64,000 nt of DNA from Prorocentrum cordatum. Lineage: Eukaryota; Sar; Dinophyceae; Prorocentrales; Prorocentraceae. Below are positions 10,514 to 20,439 of this stretch, in pieces. Location: assembly GCA_963575745.1 (NCBI GenBank), contig CAUYUJ010017841.1:113165-177164 (forward strand), in the 5' to 3' direction. Each line of letters starts with the position of its first letter. The first letter of the stretch is position 1. Made by a program: the position numbers and the translations under genes. The notes under the pieces are model-generated. The model made no database searches, was not told the origin of the DNA, and saw only the letters and a list, made by a program, of their open reading frames with translations.

Positions 10514-11800
10514 GTGGCCGCTCGATATGTCATGGAACGCACCAGCTATCGCCCTGAAGCAACTGACCCTGACAGGTTACGACTACCGGGTGAAATAACG
10601 CACGAACTCTCAGCAAATGTGCGTAGCACCACTAAGTGGAACTGGAAGGTCCCTATTAAAGAATTTGAGTTGGGCCTTCGCATTATTCGCGTGATTGTGA
10701 TTGTTCGCGAGATCATTAGTTGCTTCGTTGCAGAGGGGCACTGCGTTGCATACCCTGTGGCCCACTTTCTTTCCCAAGGCATCGGCGCAGATTACAAGGA
10801 TGACAAGCGTCAAAAGGACGCATGCGCCTCCGACTGCCGCATTCGTGTAGCGATTGAGACAGACGGCCTCATTGAGGAATGGGCCAAGATTTTGGGTAAG
10901 CAGGCTCTTGCAGATATCCGATGTCAGGGCATGAAGCGACAAGAAGCTATTTCTTGGCTACATCCACATGTGGAAGCCACTGAGCTTCAAGACAAGGACG
11001 AAGGCCGTTTTCGTGGTGCCTGCGGCAGGTTAGGTATTCTTGCTGCGACTGCTGCAAGGGATATTATTAGATTCGCCAGAAAGCGAGTGACGACTATTCG
11101 TGAGAGAGGAGGCGCCGATGGGCCCCCGACGGCCAAGCCGATACGGAGAGGCCCGCTTTGCCGAAAGCGAGGCCTAGACCGCCACCTCCCCCACGCAGAC
11201 CCGACGTCCAAGACGATCGGGCCAACGATGGCGCCACGGAATCCCCGTGCTCTGCTGGCGGTCAGACCGCAGCGGCAGGGGATGAGTATTCATGGTACTC
11301 GTCTGACAGGGACACGCGGGATTGGTCGAGGCCTACGCGCGCGCGCGCGCGGCGGAGCCATGGATGTCGGCCGCGGCGCGGCCGGCTACGACCCCTCGAA
11401 GCCCTGCCCGCACTACGCCGATGATGTACTGGATGGATACTATGTTCACCGGGATGCGATATCTTGGATGAGCCAGAGGGACAACCAGTCACGCGCGTGG
11501 TATGTGGTGTACATGAGCGACTACAACTACTACTGTCCGAGGAAAGGGAAGGATTCTAGGAACAAGGACAAGCGCAACAGGCCAGCGACTCACGCTGGCC
11601 GTGGCACGGGATACAGATCCCGCTCGCCCCATTGGGCCTCGGGTCAGACGGGGGGCTCGTCATCTTCGCATCCGAGGCCTCCGACTCCGCCATCGCGGGG
11701 AAATCCTCGGCAAGATCTGAGTTGGGCCGAGCCCGCGCAACCAAGTCGCTGCGGGCTCAACCGATCGACAAAGTCGGATCGGCAGAGAGAATGTATGTAA
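10514..11800 (+). pseudogene. Last segment of the broken block, helical part then basic low-complexity tail
   Basis: From 10514 the frame encodes about 200 residues of ordinary globular composition (EFELGLRIIRVIVIVREIIS, DGLIEEWAKILGKQALADIR, AARDIIRFARKRVTTI). From about 11160 it becomes Arg/Pro-rich. A neighbouring frame is then equally plausible until an alternating GC tract at about 11338-11352. After that tract this frame regains sense (PCPHYADDVLDGYYVHRDAI, YVVYMSDYNYYC). This suggests two compensating slips in repetitive DNA. The function is unknown. The codon next to the first ATG (about 10541) is a possible internal start, but sense upstream argues that the protein was longer. Confidence 0.45.
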
Positions 11801-13144
11801 CTATTGGTGGGGATCGTCGGGTTTCTTCGGCCCTCAGCTCCCTGGCAGCCACCGTTGAGCGGTAAAAGTTTTTTTTGCGGTTCGCTCCGGTGGTTGCATA
11901 ATATGCACAGGCCAGGGAGGCTGTGGCTGGATGGGCCCTACGAAGCTCGCCGCGGGGGAGTGCATATGCTCCTCTCCGCCTCATATTACACTTGCCTCTC
12001 TCGCTGCCTTCCTTGCCTCACCCTGACACTGCGGCTTTGCACCGCGGCTGTTTGTGCTTGCAGGAGTTGCAAGGAGCGTGCTGGTCCGCGCGCGCGCGCG
12101 CCGAGAGGTTCGCCCCCTCGTCGTAGTCGTGTCGTCGGCCGGCCGGCCTCCTCCCTTACCATTCCTGAGTACACTCGCTTAACGGTTACTTGCAGTTTCA
12201 TTGATGTCTCATCCCGTATCCTCTACTACTGAGCAGAGTCAACATGAGACCGTCATTCCTTTGTCATCTTACCCCGATTCTCACAGGAAAGACTAGCCCC
12301 CCTACCCCTACCCCCCACGATTTCTGGGGAGGGGGGGTCACTTCGTTTGTCGCCACCGCTGGACTCGCCTCGAAAGTCTGGTCAGGGCGCACCCCAGGAG
12401 AGGTCCGGGGAGTGGCGGTATCGGTACCTCTTGCTCTCCCCAGCCCGCGTGCCGCGCCGCGCCGTGTCGATACGGCGCGGCGCGGCACGCGTCTGGTTCT
12501 GGAGTGAGGGAAGCCGCCCTCATGCCGGCCCCGTGAGACCAGGAGAGGTCTCAACAGAAAATCCAAGAGGCCCCAGTCAAGACGTGTATAAAAAACGCGG
12601 TGGGCTTTCCAGTTTTTGTTTGCCTCTCTGCTTGTTATCATGTGGATGGCTCTGGGGGCGTTTTTGAGGGCCGCAAGACGGCCCCGCTATGCACGACGAA
12701 AACCCTGCGACGGTCCCAGAATGCCCCAGGAAGGTCCCGAGAGAGCCTGCGGAATGCGCCAATCGAGCCCCAATACGGCCCAAGCAGGTGCCAAAACGGT
12801 CTAACATAATTTCGAAAAGTTCGCAAGACCTGCCAAGACGGCCCGAAAGTTCAAGCACCCCCACAAAAGGGCCCCCCCGAAGCTTCCAGCAGGCTGCGAT
12901 GAGCCCCCCCGAAACCGCCAAGACGCCCCCCAGGCCATAGGGAGTCTCAAGACAACTGTCAGACACTCCAAGAAAAGCCTTGACAGGCAGCTTCGCTCCA
13001 AGCTGGCCCACTTCGTATTCGATATCCGCCCACGTTGGCCCTGGACATTTCGAATATTCCAAATGAAAGATAGCCCGCTTGCAACCGAGTGTACCCAACA
13101 AGCGTCCGTGGTGGCTTCGTGGATGTTTGTTGTTTGTTTGTTTA

Positions 13145-13175
<31 letters not shown>

Positions 13176-14385
13176 ATGTGTGTGTGTGTGTCCTTGTGTG
13201 TGTGTGTGTTGTGTGTGCGCGTTTGGTTTCAGGAACATTTCGGAGGAACCTGAAACGCCCAGAGGGGCCCTGGCCACCTTGCGGTTGTTTGAAAGGCTCT
13301 CTGGATGATACTAGAACTTCCGCGCGCGCGAAACGCGCGCTCGCGTAGTCATAGCATTTCATCTTGAGGATTATATGGGATCTCTGCGCACTCCAGTCAG
13401 TGGCACGCGGCACGGTGGGGGAAGTGGGAGCATACACAGATTGTCCGGCATGTGCTATCAAGGCTGCACCGCGCATTTGGCATGGTAATGGCAGATTTGT
13501 GGAAAGCGACGGCATGACGAGTGTGTATGCAGCGTATCAGAGAAGCAACCATTGTGAGCATAGTCTATGTCAGGGCCATTATTTCCCACTTTCCATCACT
13601 TGCTAAATTGAGGCAAGGGTTGCTTTCAGTGGGTGTACGGGGTTTCCAGACGACTCGGCGATGTTGCATCTACGTGTGCAAGGTGGCAGGTGTAGCATGA
13701 TTGGAACATGGGTGGAACCACGATGTCTGTTTCGGGTCCTGGGACCCACAGAAAACAAGCTGCGGCGCGACATCTGTACCACATGTGGGGGTCAACAGCC
13801 CTTGGGATCTCCGAGAAGGGACCCGGCTCGAGGTTGGGCGGTTCGCGCGGTGCCCGAAACCAGGGCCGACGTCCTCACGCCACTGCAGGCGATTGCTGCG
13901 ACGGGACAGCCAGATCAGAAGGGTGCGCAGTAGCTTGGCATCGCTCGGACGTGTGCATTTTTTCTTGGCATCGAGGACCATCCTGGACCATCGAGCAACA
14001 AAAAGCACGCACGAAACCGAACAAAGCACAGGAAATGGACGTCCGAGCGACGGCAAGGCAGGGCCGAAAGGCTCTCGGACGCCCGAGTGGAAGCCAGACG
14101 CGGGCGGAGCACGGCCCACGGCCTGGGGCCTGGGACGGGCCGCGCAGCAGGGCAGCAGCAGTCCCTCTCGAAAGCCACCCGTCCTTGCGATCGACGTCCT
14201 CCGCGGTGGCGCGAAGAGGCTCGCGCCTCGCGCGTCGTTGCCCGGGGCAGAAGGGCCGCCTTCCTCCAGGGGGGGGCAGCGCAGGTTGCGCGAGGCGCGA
14301 AGAATATATCCGCGCGTCGCGCTTCGCGGGGCGCGGTGCGCGAAGTTCGGTGACCCGGGCTGTCCTGCTTGGCTGCTTGCTCGTT
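11801..14385. other. Intergenic repeats: degenerate minisatellite and GT/GCGT microsatellite
   Basis: No supported gene. About 12680-12960 is a degenerate purine/C-rich minisatellite (AAGACGGCCC-like words). It resembles, on the opposite strand, the TTGGGGCC-type arrays at 25.5-26.1 and 31.5-32.0 kb. A GCGT then GT microsatellite occupies about 13145-13215. 12290-12340 is homopolymer-rich. I see nothing recognisable in the rest. Confidence 0.5.
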
Positions 14386-14587
14386 TGCTGAGCCTGTTTT
14401 CCACCACCATCACCATAAGTTGGGGGGGAGGAGGAGGAGGAGGAGGAGGAGGAGGAGGAGGAGGAGGAGGGCGAGCAGGAGGAGGACGAAAAGGAGGAGG
14501 AGGAGGCGGAGGAGGAGGCGGAGGAGAAGGCGGAGGAGGACCCCCCCGTCCAACTTATGGTGGTGATGGTGGAAAACACGCCCATCA
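14386..14587. mobile_element. Palindromic transposon P, copy 1 (GGA core)
   Basis: The ends are inverted repeats: CCTGTTTTCCACCACCATCA on the left, and the complement of GGTGGTGATGGTGGAAAACA on the right. Each continues inward to AAGTTGG. The core is (GGA/GGC)n. The element is flanked on both sides by TCGTT (14381-14385 and 14588-14592), a 5-bp target duplication. It has no coding capacity of its own; frames through it encode only poly-Glu/Gly or poly-Ser/Pro. Two sister copies lie at 46.9 and 48.3 kb. Confidence 0.75.
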
Positions 14588-14749
14588 TCGTTTTCAATCG
14601 CAAGTTCGTGGGTGCTCTCTGTCTCGCCTCTCGTCGGAGGTCTCTCCGAGACCCGCGCACGCTGTGCTGACTTGCCGTGCCGTGCATCTCGTGGAAACGC
14701 CCTGCCCGCGTCGGGTGTCACGTGTGTGGTGTTCTGATGGGCTTGCGCC

Positions 14750-15790
14750 GTGCGGCCGTAGGGAGGAGGAGGAAGGAGGGAGGAGGAGGGAGCAGGAGGA
14801 GCAATAATAGGAGGAGGAGGAGGAGGAGGAGGAGGAGGAGGAGGAGGAGGAGGTAGGAGGAGGAGGAGGGAAGGAGGAGGTGGAGGAGGAGGAGGAGAGG
14901 AGTAGGAGGAGGAGGAGGGGGAGGGGGAGGGGGATGGGGTGAGGGGAGGGGGAGGGGGGTGGGGGAGGGGGAGGGGGAGGGGGAGGGGGGGGAGGGGGAG
15001 GGGGGGTGGGGGGAGGGGGAGAGGGGGAGGGGGAGGGGAAGGGTGGAGGGGTGAGGGGGTGGGGGAGGGGGGGTGAGGGGGAGGGGGAGGGGGAGGGGGA
15101 GGGGGAGGGGGAGGGAGGAGGGGGGGCGAGGGGGAGGGGGAGGGGGAGGGGGAGGGGGAGGGGGAGGGGGTTGGGGGGTGGAGGGGGAGAGGGGAGAGGG
15201 GGAGGAGGGGAGGTGGAGGGGGAGGGGGAGGGGGAGGGGGAGGGGGATGGGGAGGGGGAGGAGGCGGAGGAGGTGGAGGAGGAGGAGGAGGAGAGGAGGA
15301 GGAGGAGGAGGTGGAAGGTGGGCAGGAGAGGAGGGAGGAGGAGGAGGAGGAGGAGGAGGCGGAGCAGGTTGGAGGCGGAGGCGGAGGCGGAGTAGGTGGA
15401 GGCGGATAGGCGGAGGCGAGGCGAGGGCGGATGGCGGAGGCGGAAGCGGAGGCGGAGGCGAGGCGGAGGCGGAGGCGGAGGCGGAGGCGGAGGCGTGGGG
15501 GCGGAGGTGGAGGCGGAGGCGGAGGCGGAGGCGGAGGCGGAGGCGGAGGCGGAGGCGGAGGCGAGGCGGGAGTCGGAGGCGGAGGCGGAGGCGGGGCGGA
15601 GCGCGGTGGCGAGGCGGGGCGGAGGCGTGAGGCGGAGGCGGAGGCGGAGGCGGTAGGCGGAGGCGGAGGCGGAGGCGGAGGCGGAGGCGGAGGCGGAGGC
15701 GGAGGCGGAGGCGGAGGCGGAGGCGGAGGCGGAGGCGGAGGCGGAGGCGGAGGCGGAGGAGGAGGAGGAGGAGGAGGAGGAGGAGGAGGA
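14750..15790. repeat. Kilobase-long GGA / GGGGGA / GGC triplet-type array
   Basis: This is an almost uninterrupted purine-strand array. GGA dominates at 14750-14920, GGGGGA hexamers at 14920-15260, GGC-GGA from 15360 to 15755, then GGA again. Long open frames on both strands (polyproline on minus, poly-Gly/Arg/Glu on plus) are products of the repeat, not genes. Such polypurine tracts can form triplex or G-quadruplex structures. Confidence 0.9.
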
Positions 15791-16560
15791 GACATTTACC
15801 GGGCGCCAGCGTCGTGACCCTCGTGATAGAGAGCTGCGGAGCTACGGTGGCGGCAACGTGAGTGGCATGGCCTGGCTGCTCCGGGCGTGCCGGGACAAGC
15901 TGGAGCTCTTCCAGAGCTTGCTCCGCTCTTTGAGCGCCCACGTGCAACGCCACACGGGTGCCATGATCATAGTGGCCAGCTCTGTCCAGCGCGGCGCGCC
16001 CCGGCCGCGGGCCGGCCCAGGTGTAAGCAAACGTGTTGTTCGTCATTTTTCGTGTTTTGCCGGGTCCCGCGCAAAATCGGGCTCGAATGAGGAAGGCCAT
16101 ATGTTTTGCCTTTCTAGTCCATTGTTCGTCGGTCCTGTGTGGGCCCTTGGGGCCCGCGTCGCGCCGTCGCCCCCCCTCGCTTTCGGCGTTCCTCCTCCGC
16201 CTGTTCCTGCTTCTCCCGCGCCGCTGCTTCGCTTTTCATTCCGGCCCCCGCTCCTCCCCTTCTCTCTCCTCCTCCTCCTGCCCCGCCCCTTGCCTCCGGC
16301 GGGCGCGCGAGCGCCTCGGGGTTGGGTGGGGTGGCTCAGACGCCCCGCCGCGCTCCCACCTCCTCCGCCTTCCTGCTTCTCCCGGCTTCCTCGTCCTTCT
16401 TCCCTCTCCCTCCTCGCCTCTTTGCCGTTCGCCTGCTGCGTGGGCTCGGGCGCGCGGTGGCGGAAGTTGTAGATGTGTCGCGCGGCGCCGCCCGTTTTGC
16501 CCCTGTCTGTTGCGTGCGCGTTGCACCCGAGACATGAGCGCCCCCTGCCGCGGCTGCTGG
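15791..16560. other. Pyrimidine-rich intergenic DNA
   Basis: The sequence is CT-rich with many short overlapping frames and no domain. I see no gene or RNA. Confidence 0.5.
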
Positions 16561-16834
16561 CCCGCTTTTTTTTTTTCCCCGCGGGGGAAGAGGGGGGATC
16601 AGGAGGGGGCGTAGCAGGGGAGGGGGGAGGGGGTGGATATGGAAAAGGAAAGGAGGGACAGGAGGAACAAAATGAGGACGAGGACGAAGACGAATATGAT
16701 GAGGAGGGCGAGGACGAGGGCGAGGAGGAGGAGGAAAAGGGGGCGAGGAAGAGGAGGAGGAGGAGGAAGAAGGGGGGGGCGGAGGACGAGGAGGAGGGGG
16801 AGGAAGAGGAGGACGAGGAGGAAAAGGAGGATGG

Positions 16835-16878
<44 letters not shown>

Positions 16879-17092
16879 GTGAGGATGAGTATGAGGATGA
16901 TATGATGCTGATGATGATGTTGATGATGATGTTGTTGCTGCTGGTGATGATGATGCTGATGGCGCTGATGATGATGACGATGATGATGAGGAGGAGGACG
17001 AGGATGTACAGGAGGATGAGGAGGAGGGGGGAGGGGGAGCAGGAGGAGGACGAGGACGATAAATAAACGGAGGAGGATTTATGATTTATGAT

Positions 17093-17123
<31 letters not shown>

Positions 17124-17804
17124 GACGATGCTGATTATGGTGGCGGTGATGGTGGTGGTGATGAACGTGATGATGACGGTGATGATGATGCTGATGATGC
17201 TGGTTAGTTATTATGGGGATGATGTTGCTCATGATGATTCGGATGAGGATGATGATGACGGTGATGGTAATTATGATGATGATACTGATGATGATGCTGG
17301 TGATGATGTTTCCGATGGTTGTGATGATGATGATGATTGTGCTGGTGATGATGGCCATGATGATTGCGATGATGATGGCGAGGATGACGATGATGATGGT
17401 GATGATGATATTGGTGATGCTGATGATGAACATGGTGGTGATGATGGTGCTGATGAGGATGATGATGACGATGGTGATAATCATGATGATGCGACTGACC
17501 ATGATGATGTTGATGATAATGTGGGTTATGATTATGATGATGATGACGGTGTTGGTGATGGTGATCATGATGGTGACGATGATGATGGTGATGATCACGA
17601 GTATGATGATGATGATGATGTTGGCGGTGCTAATATTGGCGATGATGATGTTGCTGCTGAGGATGATGCGGATGATGATGATGATGATGATGATGTTGCT
17701 GCTTATGATGAAGATGATGTTGCTGATGGTGATGGTGATGATGGTGATTGTGAATACGATGATGGTGATGATGATGATGATGATGATGATGAGAATGCTG
17801 GTGG

Positions 17805-17837
<33 letters not shown>

Positions 17838-18057
17838 CGGTGGTGGTGGTGATGATGATGGTGGTGGTGATGATGGTGAAGATGGTGATGATGATGATGA
17901 TGATGGTGATGATGATGGTGATGATGATGGTGGTGGTGGTGATGATGATGATGATGATGTGGAGGAGGAGGGGGAAGAGGAGGAGGAGGAGGAGGAGGAG
18001 GAGGAGGAGGAAGAGGAGGAGGAGGAGGAGGAGGAGGAAGGAGGACCAGGGGGCAGG
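16561..18057. repeat. Purine-rich tract followed by a 1.2-kb GAT-type array
   Basis: 16590-16830 is GGA/GAC-rich. From about 16830 to 17965 the sequence is (GAT)n with GGT, GCT and GAC variants. It ends in GGA repeats to 18057. The plus strand is open for 323 codons of Asp-rich sequence (17092-18063), and the reverse strand is also open. Both follow directly from the triplet period. A second array of this kind is at 24.7-25.5 kb. Confidence 0.9.
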
Positions 18058-18060
18058 GCT

Positions 18061-18948
18061 TGAGGGGGCACGGGCGATGGGGGCGCGGGTGAGTGGGGCC
18101 GACGGGACACGGGAACAGGAACGGGAGAATGCCGAGGAAGAGGAAGATGGGCGAGGGGGATGGAAGGATGCACGAGGAGTGACGAGCAGAGACCAGCCCG
18201 TCCGCCGCCATATCAGGGGCCGTGCGTCATGGGGCCCTCGTACCTCACCCTCTTTCTGGGGGCGGCGAAATTGGGACCGGCCCAGGGCATCATCGACCCC
18301 ACGGCGTCCATTCATCGCCGACGGGGGCTCGGGTGCCCAACCAGGCGCAGGAACGCTCGGTTGCGCCATCGGGGGCCCGTGGCGGCTTTTCTCGGCGATG
18401 TATCGCTGATTTCTGGCAGACGGCCCCCTGCGTCAGCACGGTTGGTTCGTATCGTGCGGGCGCGGCGGCGGCTCCCGCGCGGGCGTTCCAGGCTGGACGC
18501 CGCCGGCTCCTGGCATCGGCCGGCATCGAACGATCTGCGCAGTCTCGGGAGCCTTGAAACAGGGGTCAAGTCAAACGGGGGTCAGCCAGAGCGCCGGATC
18601 TTGCAGGATCCTGCAGGTCGATCCCCCCGCAAGATGAGCAAACTGAGGGTGTCTGTAATTAACAGAAAAGTAAAGTTAACATGGGGGGATGGGGCGGGGG
18701 AAGGCAGAGGGGGAGGGAGAAGGGGGGAGGGGGAGGAAGGGGAGGTAGTAATAATAGTGGGGTGAGGAGGGGGGGAAAGGGGGGGGGAGGGGAAGGGGAA
18801 GGGGAAGGGGGGCGGGGGGAGGGGGAACGGGGCTGGGGGGAGAGGTGTAGAGGAGGGGTTGGGGGGGAGGGGGGGAGGGCAGGGGAGGGGAATGGATGGG
18901 GAAGGTGGGGTATAGGGGGGTGTCTGTGTGTGTGCGTGTGTGTTGGTG

Positions 18949-18979
<31 letters not shown>

Positions 18980-19084
18980 GATGCTGTGCATGTGGGTGGT
19001 GGTGTGTGTGGATGCTGCATGGTGTGTGCGTGTGTGCGAGTGTGCGTGGAGCCCGCGGGGGAGGCGGGATCCTGGGCGCCATCG
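18061..19084. repeat. Intergenic DNA with a shared interspersed repeat, G-rich tract and GT microsatellite
   Basis: 18545-18660 reads, on the minus strand, like 32935-33080 on the plus strand, including ATCTTGCGGGG and CGACCTGCAGG. In both places a long C-rich/G-rich homopurine tract abuts it (18680-18900 here). A GT microsatellite runs at about 18920-19050. No gene is supported. Confidence 0.55.
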
Positions 19085-19584
19085 GTAACTCTTCCTGGTT
19101 CCCGGAGACCCTGGAGAGCGTGTCGTTGCCCCCCGTCTTCTCATCCTTCACCCTCGGCGTCATCATCGTCGTCCCACTTCCCCTCCGCGTTATCCTCGTC
19201 GACATTGGCCGCGTTAGTCAAAACAAAAAACGATCTCCAAAACAGCAGCAAACCAGCTAGCTACACAACAACACCCCCGTACCCCACGACATCCCATTAC
19301 AGTCTACACCCAGAGGAGGGACCAATGTCGGACCCGATGCTTCTACAAGGCGACCCCTGCATCTTTGCATTTTCGGCCCATCCTTACCCCATTTGATGTG
19401 CAACGATTTCCAAGTAACACGTCCAAGGGCCTTGCATCCGTAGCCCCCAGAAAAGAAACTACCCCAACACGCCCGGCTTCCGTAGCCAGTTTCTGGCTTA
19501 TGCATTTTTGTATTTTGTTTGCCATTCGCAGTAATCGATCTGAGCAGCGCAGTTTCACCACCACCTGACGTGGCTGACGTGGCA

Positions 19585-20439
19585 ATGGCCGAAGAAGATA
19601 CGAACGTGCATGGGCCAAATCCAGAACCGCTCGATCTTCGCAAGTCTCTTGTGAATAAGGACTCGTGGGCAAAGTATCCTTACGCATGTCTCATTCTCAC
19701 AGATGCCGAGCAAACCCCAGTCCCAGCGGACGACGAATCGGACACTAGCAAATTCAGGCTATACGACGAGACCCGCCGGAACACAAAGATACTAACCGAC
19801 GGCGGCGCAGCAGGACCATTCTTTGGGATATCTGGATTCGATAATAAAACATCTGAGTTGAGGGCTTTCAACAAGCTCACGAGTGGTTCAGAAAAAATTA
19901 CATATGGATTGGTCATGTGGGGAAGCCCCTACTGGGGAACTACAGCAGCTACCCAGGATCCTTCGTGTCGGTATTGGAAGTCTTCCGGTCACTTCAAATC
20001 GAACGCCTTCGAATCGATGTCGTGGGGAGCTCCGAACGCACTTGTGGTAACGACGTACAGTTTTGAATATCGCGTCGAGTTCTGGAGCCCGACCTACAAG
20101 AACAGTAAATATGCACCTGAGGTTGACAGTCGGGAGTTGCGTCAGCTAATCATTGCCCCGTGTTTCAGCAGACAGTATGCGCCGTTGATGTCTGGAGATA
20201 CCTACGCAGGAGTTAGACCAGATGTTGGTTTCAACGTGGCGCTTTTGGTCCCTGCGCGTTTTCGGAAGCTCGTGCTCCGCAGACCTGACCACGTGCACTT
20301 TGACGTTGGAGTGGCGATGATGAAAATGTTACGAGTCATTCAACAGACGAATCAGTACGCCATCGAACTTGGAGGCCAGACATTCTCGTTAGGGCTGGAG
20401 ATACACCATGCAAAAATGGGATACGACCGCCGGGTATAA
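19585..20439 (+). CDS. Uninterrupted 284-codon ORF of unknown function
   Basis: I place the start at ATG 19585. The frame is open further upstream, to a pyrimidine-rich stretch ending in CAG at about 19531, which resembles a cis- or trans-splice acceptor. The predicted protein (MAEEDTNVHGPNPEPL...) has no signal peptide or membrane segment. It has ordinary globular composition with many aromatic residues (YGLVMWGSPYWGTTAA, YSFEYRVEFWSPTY) and ends HHAKMGYDRRV. Nothing in it is recognised. Base composition is visibly less G+C-rich than the flanks, and nothing interrupts the frame, unlike the other coding remnants here. It could be a single-exon host gene, an exon of a longer gene or acquired DNA. 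A beta-rich, possibly capsid-like fold is conceivable but unsupported. Confidence 0.55.
   Translation: MAEEDTNVHGPNPEPLDLRKSLVNKDSWAKYPYACLILTDAEQTPVPADDESDTSKFRLYDETRRNTKILTDGGAAGPFFGISGFDNKTSELRAFNKLTSGSEKITYGLVMWGSPYWGTTAATQDPSCRYWKSSGHFKSNAFESMSWGAPNALVVTTYSFEYRVEFWSPTYKNSKYAPEVDSRELRQLIIAPCFSRQYAPLMSGDTYAGVRPDVGFNVALLVPARFRKLVLRRPDHVHFDVGVAMMKMLRVIQQTNQYAIELGGQTFSLGLEIHHAKMGYDRRV

Noticed and set aside
13139-13215. GCGT/GT run considered as a CRISPR-like or regulatory repeat
   Set aside because: Simple microsatellite with no spacers.
14410-15795. 461-codon minus-strand polyproline frame
   Set aside because: Produced entirely by the GGA/GGC array; the other frames through it are equally open.
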